From: Darwinibacter acetoxidans_A
GTDB taxonomy: Bacteria > Bacillota > Limnochordia > Darwinibacteriales > Darwinibacteriaceae
DNA length: 37,782 nucleotides
Reading direction: 5' to 3'
NCBI GenBank assembly: GCA_041936745.1
Contig: JBHGWS010000144.1
Location: 1-37,782 of the forward strand
How positions within the stretch are numbered: position 1 is the first letter of the stretch; every line of letters begins with the position of its first letter. The notes under the pieces are model-generated. The model was not told where the DNA came from. It was given only the letters and a program-made list of their open reading frames with translations, and did no database searches. The position numbers and the translations under genes are program-made. Positions 7,877 to 16,528 of the stretch are shown one piece after another.

Positions 7877-9481
7877 ATGGACGTGGACAAAAGTGGTCCA
7901 AAGAGGCTGAAACTTACCAAAATGGGCGGCCTTTTAATTCTGGGGTGGACTTTGTTTTTGGCTTTATTGCTGACATGGAATCTTGTGCAGATTAAAAAAA
8001 GTGTGGAAAAAGAGGCTCTAACCGTTCTCAGGATGACAGTTGACAGGGATTTGGCCTTTAGGGCGTGGGCGACCAAGCACGGCGGCGTCTACGTCCCTGT
8101 GGGGCCGGCAGCGGAACCGAACCCTTATCTTGCGCACATTAAGGATAGGGATGTTACCACAACGGAAGCGGGGCAGTTAACGCTGTTCAACCCTGCCTAT
8201 ATTATGAGGCAGATTTACGCGGACGATTTTGCAACGGGCGGTATTTATGGCCGCTTGACAAGCTTACAGCCTTTAAATCCCATAAACAGCCCGGATGCTT
8301 GGGAAACAGCGGCCCTCCGTATGTTTGCAGAGCAGGAAAAAAGCGAAGATTACAGTGAAATAACTCTCTTTATGGGAGAGCCGTCGATCAGGCTGATTAG
8401 GCCCTTTTACGTGGAAGAGGGCTGTTTGAAATGCCATTACGAGCAGGGCTATCAGCCCGGCGATGTAGTGGGCGGTATCAGCACCTCCCGGCCTTTAAGC
8501 CCTTATTTGGCGGTTGCCCGTTCCAGGCAGATCTCGCTGCTTGGCGGCTACGGCGTTATTTGGCTGGTTGGTTTGGCGGGTATCGGGGCTTTTATCAGGC
8601 GGGTTAAGCTTACTACAAAAGGCCTGGAGGAAAACGAAATTCGCCAGCGGGCCATGGTGGAAGCCATCCCGGATATGCTCTTTCGCTACAGCAGTGAAGG
8701 GACCTATTTAGATGCAGAAATCAAAGATTATTCGCACTTCCGCCAATTGCTGGAAAAGCGGGGCGAACGCGGCGGCATCATCGGCCGCCGCATCACGGAT
8801 ATTTTACCGCAAGAGACGGCCGCGCGGCTTTTGGCGGCGATTGAAAAGGTGGTCAACACCGGTCGAATGGAAGTGCTGGAACACCAATACACGCTGGACG
8901 GCCAAGACCATCGTTTTGAGGAACGTTTAGTGTTGGAATCGGACGGGGACAAGGAAGTAGTCTCTATTGTCAGGGATATCACGGCGCAAAAAGAACTGGA
9001 AGAAAAGCTGCGCCGCTTAAGTTTCCGCGATGGGTTGACCGGCCTTTATAACAGGCATTATTTTCAAAACGAATTGGCGAGGTTAAACAAAAGCGGGGAG
9101 TATCCAATCAGCGTTATCTATGCCGATATCAACGGCCTAAAACAGATCAATGACAACTTGGGGCATTCAACAGGTGATCTGGTGCTGCAGGCCTGTGCCG
9201 ATATTTTAAAGAAATCTCTGCGCGAACAGGATATTTTAGCCCGCGTGGGCGGCGATGAATTTGTAGCCCTTTTACCGAAGACTGACAAAGATGAGGCAGA
9301 CAAAATTGTGGCCCGGATTAGGCACAACGTTGCCGATTACTTGAAAAAAGACGACTCTTTGCCATTAGGCTTAGCGGTAGGAGCCGCAGCGACAAAACAA
9401 GCCGGTGAAGATCTGCAGGACATTTATAAAAGGGCGGATCGGGAGATGTATAAGCGCAAGCCCACAGAGCCCCGCCTCTAA
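7877..9481 (+). CDS. Heme-binding (Tll0287-like/DUF3365) PAS-GGDEF diguanylate cyclase
   Basis: 534 residues. A helix at about 16-38 anchors an extracytoplasmic Tll0287-like (DUF3365) sensor, residues 45-215, with a c-type heme motif CLKCH at 183-187. A second helix at 219-241 leads to a PAS domain (about 255-370) and a GGDEF domain (380-528). The active site GGDEF is at 458-462, preceded at exactly five residues by the I-site R449-E-Q-D452, so feedback by cyclic di-GMP is expected. The likely role is to couple a redox or gas signal at the heme to cyclic di-GMP synthesis. A GGGGGAG site sits only two bases before ATG 7877, so GTG 7883 may be the true start. It has its own promoter and terminator. 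Confidence 0.9.
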   Translation: MDVDKSGPKRLKLTKMGGLLILGWTLFLALLLTWNLVQIKKSVEKEALTVLRMTVDRDLAFRAWATKHGGVYVPVGPAAEPNPYLAHIKDRDVTTTEAGQLTLFNPAYIMRQIYADDFATGGIYGRLTSLQPLNPINSPDAWETAALRMFAEQEKSEDYSEITLFMGEPSIRLIRPFYVEEGCLKCHYEQGYQPGDVVGGISTSRPLSPYLAVARSRQISLLGGYGVIWLVGLAGIGAFIRRVKLTTKGLEENEIRQRAMVEAIPDMLFRYSSEGTYLDAEIKDYSHFRQLLEKRGERGGIIGRRITDILPQETAARLLAAIEKVVNTGRMEVLEHQYTLDGQDHRFEERLVLESDGDKEVVSIVRDITAQKELEEKLRRLSFRDGLTGLYNRHYFQNELARLNKSGEYPISVIYADINGLKQINDNLGHSTGDLVLQACADILKKSLREQDILARVGGDEFVALLPKTDKDEADKIVARIRHNVADYLKKDDSLPLGLAVGAAATKQAGEDLQDIYKRADREMYKRKPTEPRL

Positions 9482-9530
9482 AACATCATTAAGATCTACA
9501 CATTCAAAGAATAATTTCTGTTTCTTATGA

Positions 9531-9557
9531 ACCCACCATCCTACTCGGTGGGTTTTA
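9531..9557 (+). terminator. Terminator of the heme-sensor cyclase
   Basis: ACCCACC (9531-9537) and GGTGGGT (9547-9553) form a stem with a 9-nt loop, followed by TTTT. Confidence 0.85.
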
Positions 9558-9606
9558 TAATAATAGAGTCGGGCCGCGTTATTTTAAAAATCCATTTGCG
9601 AATATA

Positions 9607-9636
9607 TTGGAAGAAACGTTGATTATTTGTTATAAT
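9607..9636 (+). promoter_or_regulatory. Probable promoter of the DeoR-family gene
   Basis: -35 TTGGAA (9607-9612), 18-base spacer, -10 TATAAT (9631-9636) with an upstream TGT that makes an extended -10. The -35 is weak. The leader of about 125 bases has no recognised element. Confidence 0.5.
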
Positions 9637-9767
9637 ACATAATGAGTTCTTTTTATTCATTTTTTGTGATAAAAAGGACCTACTGCCGTTAAGCTCATTT
9701 TTTTATACCTCAGATGCTGCAGTGATCTTAGAAAAGGCAAAAGTGGGACCAATTGAGGAGTGGTTTA

Positions 9768-10538
9768 ATGTATGTGCAAGAGCGTCAAAGAGAGATCTGT
9801 TCAATACTGCAAGAGGAGAAGAGGGTTTCCGTCAAAGATCTGAGCAAGCGGTTTGGCGTTTCTGATGCCACCATCCGCCGGGACATCAATTCTCTCCACG
9901 AGAGGGGATTGCTTGTCCGCACGCACGGGGGGGCCATTCCTAGTGAGCGCATGGTTTTCCCCCAAGAATTTAAGGTTAGGAAGGACGAGCATCCCGAGGT
10001 TAAGGACAAGTTGGCGGCAACCGCCGCAGCGATGGTCAAGCCGTTTGACACCCTGATGATCGACAGCGGCACCACAACACTGCGGGTTGTCAATGCCATC
10101 ATGAAACGGACGGATTTACGCGGTTTAACGATAATTACGAACTCGATCCGCATCAGCCTGGAATTGGCGAAATATCCGGAAGTTAAGGGAATTTTGATCG
10201 GCGGCAACTTGGCACCCCAAGAGTTGGCCACACAGGGGCCCCTTTCTCTCAATAATATTGAAAAGTTTAAAGCAACAAAGACGATTATCGGCATCTCAGG
10301 CATTGATCTGGAATTTGGGCTGACGGACGGAGATGAGTACTCCCGCGAACTTAAGGAGAAAATGCTCTATTTAGGTGAAGAAAAGATCGTTGTCGCTGAT
10401 TCCTCTAAATTCGGTCGGATTGCCAGTTACAGCCTAGCCGGCTTAAACGAAGTTGATACGATCATTACGGATAACTCCCTTGATGAAAGGCACCGCAAGG
10501 GTGTCCTGGCGAAGGGAGTCAACCTGATTACTGTTTAG
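9768..10538 (+). CDS. DeoR family transcriptional regulator
   Basis: 256 residues. An N-terminal DeoR-type winged helix (about 2-58) has the family text VSVKDLSKRFGVSDATIRRD and RTHGGAI. It is followed by the sugar-phosphate-sensing DeoRC domain (about 75-235) with MIDSGTTTLRV, TIITNSI and VVADSSKFGR. Such proteins repress carbohydrate genes until a phosphorylated sugar binds. ATG 9768 is chosen because TTG 9753 lies in the GAGGAGTGG ribosome binding site. The gene is monocistronic with its own terminator, so its target is not visible here; autoregulation or control of a distant sugar operon is possible. Confidence 0.93.
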   Translation: MYVQERQREICSILQEEKRVSVKDLSKRFGVSDATIRRDINSLHERGLLVRTHGGAIPSERMVFPQEFKVRKDEHPEVKDKLAATAAAMVKPFDTLMIDSGTTTLRVVNAIMKRTDLRGLTIITNSIRISLELAKYPEVKGILIGGNLAPQELATQGPLSLNNIEKFKATKTIIGISGIDLEFGLTDGDEYSRELKEKMLYLGEEKIVVADSSKFGRIASYSLAGLNEVDTIITDNSLDERHRKGVLAKGVNLITV

Positions 10539-10548
10539 CAAGCCTAAG

Positions 10549-10577
10549 AGGCCCGCCGAAGCGAGCGGGCCTTTTTT
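10549..10577 (+). terminator. Terminator of the DeoR-family gene
   Basis: AGGCCCGC (10549-10556) pairs with GCGGGCCT (10565-10572) around an 8-nt loop, followed by TTTTTT. Confidence 0.9.
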
Positions 10578-10852
10578 CTTCCGTCCGGGCTTTAGTCACC
10601 GAAATAAATCTTAGGCGAAAAAGAGGAAAGGATTTTCATTTTTATTGTGGAAGGCTTAGAAACACGGCTGTTGCTCTTCAATAAAAAACAGGTTGTTTCG
10701 GAATGGAATTTTTTAAACCATGAAAAAGCCCTATTTTGGCCGGGAATTTCCTGGGGAAACCCCCGGGGTAAATTAAGGCAAATAATGTGAAAATATTAAC
10801 AGAACTTAATTGAGACGTTTTTGTAAACTGCATCTCCGGAAAGGATGACAAG
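10578..10852 (+). other. Leader region of the pgs operon
   Basis: About 275 bases between the DeoR terminator and pgsB. They hold a GC-rich self-complementary patch near 10738-10766 (CCGGG with CCCGG, and GGGGAAACCCC inside). There is an 18-codon ATG frame at 10719 with no good ribosome binding site, and no confident -35/-10 pair. The promoter of the pgs genes is probably here but was not identified. Confidence 0.35.
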
Positions 10853-12070
10853 ATGGGGATCGTCCTGGTTTTGACCCTAGCTCTGCTGATACTTGGCTTA
10901 CGGGAGAATATTTTACACCGGCGCCGGTTGAAAAAGATACCGCTTCGCATTCATGTTAATGGCACAAGGGGTAAGTCCACAACAACGCGCCTGATTGCAG
11001 GCATGCTGCGCCAGGCCGGTTACCGGGTAGTGGCAAAAACGACGGGTACAGCACCCCGCCTGATTTTGGAAGACGGGACGGAAGAGGAAATAAAGCGCGG
11101 GCGGCAGGCTTCTATTACAGAGCAGGTCAGAATTGTGGCCCGGGCGGCCGGCCGCGGTGCAGATGCTTTGGTGATTGAATGCATGGCCCTTGCGCCTGAG
11201 ATGCAGTGGGTGGCGGAAAAAAGAATTATAAAATCCTCCATTGGTGTGATTACCAACGTCAGGGAAGATCACCTGGATGTTATGGGCCCGGCCCGGCGGG
11301 ACGTTGCCGCCACCTTAGCCTTTGCAATCCCCCGCCAAGGCAGGCTTGTAGTTGGGGAAGAAGAGTTTTTGCCCCTTTTTCAAAAAGCGGCAGAATCAAT
11401 AGGCACCACGACATATTTGGCGGACTGCCCCATCACCGCTGAGGAGATGAGCCGCTTTCCTTATTTAATGTTTAAAGAGAACGTGGCTTGTGCACTTAAG
11501 GTTGGAGAGCTGCTCGGCATTGCCCCAAACACGGCTTGGCAGGGCATGATTAAAGCGGCACCCGATTTAGGCTCTACGCAAATCTGCCGTTTGGAACGAG
11601 CCCAGTCATCTATTTATTTCGTGAATGCCTTAGCCGCCAATGATCTGGTTTCGACGGTATTGGTCTGGGAGCGCTGGCAAAGCCTGGCGGTAGAATTGGG
11701 CTTGGGGGATCTGCCGGTCATTGGACTTTTGCATAACCGGGCTGACAGAAGCTTTCGCCTGCCTGAATTGGCTGAAATGGCCTGTACCAAACTGCCGCTG
11801 GAGCATTTATACCTCACGGGTGGGCTGGCCCCGGTGACTAAACGCTGTTTAAAGAAGGGCGGCTTTGATCTTAAGGCCGTAACGGCACTGAGAAAACCTT
11901 CACCTCAACTACTCATCGCTGATATTTTTAAGAAATATAACGGCGGTGCTGTGTTATTTGCCTATGGGAACACGCAGGGGTTTGGGCAGCAGTTGGCTGA
12001 CTTTTTCACGGAAAGCGGGGTGCAGTTGGCAGATGATCGCACAAGCGATAGGGTTGGGCTTGGTCATTAG
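10853..12070 (+). CDS. pgsB: Poly-gamma-glutamate synthase subunit PgsB/CapB
   Basis: 405 residues, normal for PgsB. An N-terminal membrane helix (2-16) is followed by a Mur-ligase-type ATP-binding core with P-loop GTRGKSTTTR (37-46, Lys41). Further on are ITNVREDHLDVMGP, the conserved motif of the central domain, and RADRSFRL near residue 300. PgsB activates the gamma-carboxylate of glutamate and extends poly-gamma-glutamate with PgsC at the membrane. The ATG has an AAAGGA site. pgsC begins inside the end of this gene (38-base overlap). Confidence 0.95.
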   Translation: MGIVLVLTLALLILGLRENILHRRRLKKIPLRIHVNGTRGKSTTTRLIAGMLRQAGYRVVAKTTGTAPRLILEDGTEEEIKRGRQASITEQVRIVARAAGRGADALVIECMALAPEMQWVAEKRIIKSSIGVITNVREDHLDVMGPARRDVAATLAFAIPRQGRLVVGEEEFLPLFQKAAESIGTTTYLADCPITAEEMSRFPYLMFKENVACALKVGELLGIAPNTAWQGMIKAAPDLGSTQICRLERAQSSIYFVNALAANDLVSTVLVWERWQSLAVELGLGDLPVIGLLHNRADRSFRLPELAEMACTKLPLEHLYLTGGLAPVTKRCLKKGGFDLKAVTALRKPSPQLLIADIFKKYNGGAVLFAYGNTQGFGQQLADFFTESGVQLADDRTSDRVGLGH

Positions 12071-12461
12071 TTTTTTCTTTATCGAAACAGTCGGTTTGTC
12101 TGCCGGCGGGCTGATTGTCCCCGGTTATTTAGCAGTTTACTGGAGCAGTCCCTTCCGTATTTTCGCAACGCTGATTGTAGCCTTGGCCAGTTACTTAATT
12201 ATCCGCCTGCTCAGCAGCCATATCATTTTGTTCAGCAGAAGAAGGTTTCTGGCCACAATTTTAGTGGGCTTCATTGTCGGCTGGCTTTTTGATTTGGCCC
12301 TGCTTAGGGCACCGGCGGGTTTTGTTGACGTTCGTACAATTGGCTTTATAATCCCGGGCTTGATTGCCAACGATATGGTAAAGCAGGGGGTAATCAATAC
12401 GCTGCTCAGTGTGGCGGCGGTAACGGCCATCGTCAGATTAATTCTTTTTGCAGTCAGTTGA
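12033..12461 (+). CDS. pgsC: Poly-gamma-glutamate biosynthesis membrane subunit PgsC/CapC
   Basis: 142 residues from ATG 12033 (B. subtilis PgsC is about 149), with four or five membrane helices. Family text includes IGLGLVISFFFIETVGLSAG and GLIVPGYLAVYWSSP, then DVRTIGFIIPGLIANDM. PgsC is the integral partner of PgsB in polymer synthesis. The open frame extends upstream to 11946 inside pgsB, but the ATG overlapping pgsB by 38 bases, with GGGGTG ahead of it, fits the family N-terminus and implies translational coupling. Confidence 0.93.
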   Translation: MIAQAIGLGLVISFFFIETVGLSAGGLIVPGYLAVYWSSPFRIFATLIVALASYLIIRLLSSHIILFSRRRFLATILVGFIVGWLFDLALLRAPAGFVDVRTIGFIIPGLIANDMVKQGVINTLLSVAAVTAIVRLILFAVS

Positions 12462-12475
12462 AGTGGGTGTCAGAA

Positions 12476-13570
12476 ATGGTTCAGTGGATAAAACCGGCAG
12501 TGCCCCGTAAATATATTGTGTTAGCGTGCTGTATGGCCGTTATCGGCTTGTTGGGCGTCCAAAGCGGGGCGACAAAAGTTGAGCATCCCCTTTATGAAAA
12601 GCAGGTGTTGGCGGCGCAAATTATGATGGAATCTCTTGAGGTGTTGCAAGAAGCCAGGCAGCAGCGGGGCATTTCTATAGACAGGGAATACGATCCAAAT
12701 GAAACGGGCCTAATTGGCGGTGAGTTTACTATTATCACCACCTCTGTGGGCAGTTTAGAGGCAAAAAGGACAAGTACCAGCCCCGCATTCGCAGCTTTAT
12801 TAGTCAGGCTCTTCCAAGAAGCGGGTTTGCAGGCAGGGGACAGCGCTGCAATCGGGGCGAGCGGCTCGTTTCCCGGGCTGATTATTGCCACTCTCGCCGC
12901 CTGCCGGGCGCTTGATTTGAAGCCTTTATTATTTTATTCCGTCGGCTCCTCCATGTATGGGGCGAACATACCCGAATTCACTTTCATCGTTATGCTGGAG
13001 ATTCTGCGGGAGCACAATTTACTCCCCTATGAAATACTCGCGGTTTCCCTGGGCAGTGACAACGACCGGGGCGAAGGCATGTTTTTTGCCTCTGCGCAGG
13101 AGACAATGTTTGAGATCGCTGCTGCCGGTAATGCGCCCTTGATCTTTGCGGACAACAATGCAGAGAGCATCCAACAAAGGCAGGCAATGTATCTGGAGTA
13201 CAATGACGGGCGGCTGCCGGACATCTTCGTCAATATTGGCGGGGCTTCGCCTAACAGCGGCAACACCAATGCCTCTCTGCATCTGCCGAATGGTTTGCTG
13301 ACTGAAGTCCCGGTTAAAAGCGAGAGCCCCGAAAGGGGTTTAGTCTTAGAGTATTTGGAACAAGGCGTGCCCGTAATTCACTTATTGAACATTAAGGATT
13401 TGGCCCTAAAGTCCGGCATAGCTGTTGATCCGGTCCCCTTTCTCCCTGTTGGCACTGAAGAAGTGTATTTTATTACCGCCTACAACAAGTGGCTTATTTG
13501 GAGCAGCATTGTGGGGGCATTGGGGATTTTAGTATTCGTTAAAAGGCGAGTGGTTGGTCAGCGCAGTTGA
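12476..13570 (+). CDS. PgsW-like poly-gamma-glutamate system protein
   Basis: 364 residues from ATG 12476; the frame also offers TTG 12458, which overlaps the pgsC stop, and GTG 12467. A helix at about 12-28 (YIVLACCMAVIGLLGV) and a C-terminal helix (KWLIWSSIVGALGILVFVK) flank an extracytoplasmic domain of roughly 290 residues. That domain contains GEFTIITTSVGSLEAKRTS, GASGSFPGL, AVSLGSDNDRG and VNIGGASPNSG. It matches what I recall of the poly-gamma-glutamate system protein family (TIGR04332) found next to pgsBC in some Bacillota. Its biochemical role is not established. It occupies the place where pgsA/capA normally stands, and no PgsA homologue is present. Confidence 0.85.
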   Translation: MVQWIKPAVPRKYIVLACCMAVIGLLGVQSGATKVEHPLYEKQVLAAQIMMESLEVLQEARQQRGISIDREYDPNETGLIGGEFTIITTSVGSLEAKRTSTSPAFAALLVRLFQEAGLQAGDSAAIGASGSFPGLIIATLAACRALDLKPLLFYSVGSSMYGANIPEFTFIVMLEILREHNLLPYEILAVSLGSDNDRGEGMFFASAQETMFEIAAAGNAPLIFADNNAESIQQRQAMYLEYNDGRLPDIFVNIGGASPNSGNTNASLHLPNGLLTEVPVKSESPERGLVLEYLEQGVPVIHLLNIKDLALKSGIAVDPVPFLPVGTEEVYFITAYNKWLIWSSIVGALGILVFVKRRVVGQRS

Positions 13571-13682
13571 TTTGATTGTTATTTTTTTAGCAACATAAAA
13601 GGTTTTCTGTGTCAATCCAGAAATATAATATTATTAAGCCCTGCAGGCGGAGAAAAGATTTTAGAAAAAGGGAATGGTGCTC

Positions 13683-14252
13683 ATGCTGAAAGTCATAGTT
13701 TTATGCCTTAGTTTGCTTTTGCTGCCCGGCCCGGATATTCAGGCGGCGGAAAACTGTTCTTTAGATTTAAAGCAGCCAGTCTTAATCACTTCAGTCGGCC
13801 AAAACCTCGATGCTTTAATCATCTCCTCAATGCTGGCCGAGATGGGGGCTGAAACAGTTTACCTGCCCTTGGCAAAAAAAGAAGATCTATATAATTACAA
13901 GCAGATCATCATTTCACCCGGCGTCAGCTATAAGGGCTTAGCCGCCGCGGGGTTAAAGTTTGAAGACGAAACTAAGCGGGTTCAAGAACTTGTAGAAGCG
14001 GCGGGCGAACACTCCTGCCAACTTATACTGATCTACCTGGGTGGTTTTATCCAAGGTGACGCCAGGTCGCAAAAACTGATTGATCTTCTGGCACCAAATG
14101 TTGATGTAATGGTGATCTACCAAGGCAGCGGCGGACCAATAGACTATTTTTTGGCGACAGCGGCCGAAAAAGGTATTCCCGTCCACTTCCTTCAACATTT
14201 AGGCAATCTCTGTGAAGAATTGGCACCGATCTTTTCAATCGAGGTCGAATAG
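13683..14252 (+). CDS. Secreted DUF6305-like protein, paralogue 1
   Basis: 189 residues from ATG 13683; ATG 13674 is too close to the AAAGGGA site. A signal peptide runs to about IQA-AEN (residue 22). The mature domain begins QPVLITSVGQNLDAL and has an alternating strand-helix pattern: YKQIIISPGVSYKGLAAAG, LILIYLGGFIQGDA, DVMVIYQGSGGPIDYF. It is clearly homologous to the protein at 18159-18746 along its whole length. I assign DUF6305 from memory of this family; the function is unknown. The next gene, a histidine kinase, starts 12 bases after the stop, so the two are co-translated and this protein may be a ligand-binding partner of the kinase. A TATAAT at 13624-13629 may be its -10. Confidence 0.75.
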   Translation: MLKVIVLCLSLLLLPGPDIQAAENCSLDLKQPVLITSVGQNLDALIISSMLAEMGAETVYLPLAKKEDLYNYKQIIISPGVSYKGLAAAGLKFEDETKRVQELVEAAGEHSCQLILIYLGGFIQGDARSQKLIDLLAPNVDVMVIYQGSGGPIDYFLATAAEKGIPVHFLQHLGNLCEELAPIFSIEVE

Positions 14253-14264
14253 GAGTGGAGGCCA

Positions 14265-15689
14265 TTGCTGCGCGTAAAACGCACCCCCTTATTTGGCAGA
14301 ATTAAAAATTTCATCCGTGATCGGATCATGAATGTTGAATCGCCGATGCCCGATAACCGCAAGATAGTTTTGGGCTTGGGCTTTATCGGCATAGGTTTGC
14401 TTCTGCCCAATCTAATCAAGCCTTCAATCAGCGCTTTACTCAATGATCTGCAGCGGAGCATCGTTGCCGCCGATCCGGTCATGCTGCTCTTGGCAACAAA
14501 TAAACTTGTCTTTTTAAACACCCTGCGCCATTCCCCCATCATTATCGGCTCATTTCTTTTCGGTGAGGCCCTTGCTTCTAAATTTAGGCTGAACCGCCTC
14601 GTCTTCTTTTTGACGCTGCTTTTAATTCCCGTGCTTTTTAGGCTGATCAGTGCAATTTACGACATTCAATTTCTCTTTACCAGATCGAATTTCATTACTG
14701 TCCTCGTTGTTTTAGGCCTCTATTTCTTAACCTTTAAGATTAGGACCGTTGTAATTAAAGTAATAATCATCTTTTTATTTCTCTCCGGTTTTGATTGGCT
14801 TGAAGTAATGCCGGTTTTGGGGAAATACGGTTTCGGCGGCGGCGATGTGGCCAGGACTATCCGCATTGTTTCGGAATATCTCAATGCTGACTACATTTTA
14901 AATTATTTGGGTACGGTCTTTTCTTTAATGTTGATCATCAATGCCCTGATCTTGACTCGGGTTGTTGTGGAATATTACAACAAAATGGCTTTGGTGGACA
15001 AGCTTGGGAAAATTGAAATTGAGGCGTTAAGGTCCCGCTCTTTTCAGGAAGTTAAACATCTCGTGCACGATTTAAAGACCCCTTTGGTGACAATTCAGGG
15101 TTTAAATGAAGTAATCGGTTTGAAAGTAGCCGATCCTCAAATTAAAGAATATACGGTGAAGATTTCCGATTCTGTTGAAAAAGTATCTTCTATGATTTCG
15201 GAAATTCTGCACGAAAGCAGCCTAAAGCCCATTTACGTCAAGGAAATCCTGGACTTTTTAAGGATCCATCTTTCCTTGGAAGAACTGCACGCCAGGGTCA
15301 TAATCGGCTCGCACCCCGACGCCATTATTTTAGCCAATAAACACCTTTTGGCGAGGGCTTTGATCAATGTTATTGATAACGGCCTGCAGGCAACAGAGGC
15401 GGCGGGCGGCGGTTGCGTCAAAGTGAGTGCTTTAGAGGAAGAAGGCAATATTGTTTTTATAATTAGGGATAACGGGCGCGGCATCCCCAAGGATTCGTTA
15501 TACAGGATTTGGGAACTGGGTTACTCGGAGGAGAAAAGTACCGGTTTGGGCCTAAACTTTGTCAGAAAAGTTGTCAACGATCACCACGGTGAAATTTATG
15601 TGACGAGCAAAGTTGGCGTTGGAACTATAGTAAAAATAAGCCTGCCGGGGGGTGAGATGGATGAAGGGCAAAATTCTGGCGGTAGATGA
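14265..15689 (+). CDS. Multipass sensor histidine kinase
   Basis: 474 residues starting at TTG with GGAGTGGAGG ahead. About seven or eight membrane helices cover residues 33-235, with no recognisable extracytoplasmic PAS or Cache domain. A short linker leads to the H-box LVHDLKTPLVTIQG (His268). The HATPase domain has the N-box NVIDNGLQAT (368-377), the G1 box DNGRGIP (402-408) and the G2 box STGLGLNFV. It should autophosphorylate and pass phosphate to the response regulator whose start overlaps its 3' end by 29 bases. The signal is unknown. The adjacent secreted DUF6305-like protein is a candidate input, because the kinase has little external structure of its own. Confidence 0.92.
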   Translation: MLRVKRTPLFGRIKNFIRDRIMNVESPMPDNRKIVLGLGFIGIGLLLPNLIKPSISALLNDLQRSIVAADPVMLLLATNKLVFLNTLRHSPIIIGSFLFGEALASKFRLNRLVFFLTLLLIPVLFRLISAIYDIQFLFTRSNFITVLVVLGLYFLTFKIRTVVIKVIIIFLFLSGFDWLEVMPVLGKYGFGGGDVARTIRIVSEYLNADYILNYLGTVFSLMLIINALILTRVVVEYYNKMALVDKLGKIEIEALRSRSFQEVKHLVHDLKTPLVTIQGLNEVIGLKVADPQIKEYTVKISDSVEKVSSMISEILHESSLKPIYVKEILDFLRIHLSLEELHARVIIGSHPDAIILANKHLLARALINVIDNGLQATEAAGGGCVKVSALEEEGNIVFIIRDNGRGIPKDSLYRIWELGYSEEKSTGLGLNFVRKVVNDHHGEIYVTSKVGVGTIVKISLPGGEMDEGQNSGGR

Positions 15690-16281
15690 CGATCATGACG
15701 TTTTATTTACCCTGCAGGCAATTGCCGAAGTGGGAAATTTTCAGATGACAACCTTAGACGATGGTTTGGCGGCAGTTGAGCTTTTAAAAAAGCAGCCTTT
15801 TGATTTAGTTATCGTCGATTATTATATGCCGCAGATGAACGGCATGGAGTTAGTAAAAGAGATTCGAGCTTTCGATCAGAGGATCCCGATCTTAGTTTTG
15901 ACCGTCGACGAATCCCTGGCTATAGCTAATCGGTTTTTAGAGATTGGAGCAACGGATTTCGCCACTAAGCCGATCAGGGTGGCTGATTTAATCTCTCGGA
16001 TCAACGTGCATCTGGATTTAAATTCATCGCAAGAAACGGCTTGGCCGGCGGCTCAGGAAATCCCGAAAGGAATGAGCCCTACTACTCTGCGCCTGATTGT
16101 AACCTATCTTCAAAAGGCCAAGGGCCCGGAAGATATCGATACAATCTCCGAGGGGACGGGCCTGGCTTATCAGACAGTACACAGGTACGTAAGTTTTTTA
16201 GATCAAGAAGGCGTGGTCGAGGTTGATTTGGTCTATGGGAAAGTCGGCAGGCCGCTGAAGCGGTTCTTTATAGCCACGTAA
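15661..16281 (+). CDS. Response regulator, CitB/DcuR-like
   Basis: 206 residues from ATG 15661 (GTG 15652 lies in the GGGGGGTGAG site). The receiver domain (1-120) has the acidic pair at VDDDHD, phosphoacceptor Asp53 (VIVDYYMP) and the FATKPIR lysine. A C-terminal helix-turn-helix (about 150-204) reads IDTISEGTGLAYQTVHRYV and ends VDLVYGKVGRPLKRF, the layout of the CitB/DcuR/DctR group that often controls dicarboxylate uptake. It overlaps the kinase gene by 29 bases. Likely targets are the C69 peptidase and permease genes downstream; no operator was identified. Confidence 0.9.
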   Translation: MKGKILAVDDDHDVLFTLQAIAEVGNFQMTTLDDGLAAVELLKKQPFDLVIVDYYMPQMNGMELVKEIRAFDQRIPILVLTVDESLAIANRFLEIGATDFATKPIRVADLISRINVHLDLNSSQETAWPAAQEIPKGMSPTTLRLIVTYLQKAKGPEDIDTISEGTGLAYQTVHRYVSFLDQEGVVEVDLVYGKVGRPLKRFFIAT

Positions 16282-16306
16282 TCATCAGTTGATGTTTTCT
16301 ATCGGT

Positions 16307-16339
16307 CAAGGGCACAGGTGTGGTGCCCTTGGCTTTTTT
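16307..16339 (+). terminator. Terminator of the two-component operon
   Basis: CAAGGGCAC (16307-16315) pairs with GTGCCCTTG (16323-16331), followed by GCTTTTTT. The 190 bases from here to the next start hold no recognised gene; a GGGGAGG at about 16452 has no start codon at a suitable distance. Confidence 0.9.
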
Positions 16340-16528
16340 AATATTTGTAAGAGAACAAAGAGAAAAAATAGGAAACCGGTCGCGGTGTAGATAAATTATT
16401 AAGCGTCGCAAGATATGCCGGCTGGCAAGTAAGCTAATTTACATCGCGAGGGGAGGTTAAAACGAAAACTGGTTAAGTGTTTTTCGGCTTTAGTTAGTGG
16501 AATCCAGATTAAGGAAGGGGACTTAATA

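Noticed and set aside
9785..10303. 172-residue minus-strand open frame opposite the DeoR-family gene
   Set aside because: Antisense of a clear DeoR protein; no independent start signal or recognisable motif.
10719..10775. 18-codon ATG frame in the pgs leader as a leader peptide
   Set aside because: No ribosome binding site and no amino acid bias suggesting attenuation.
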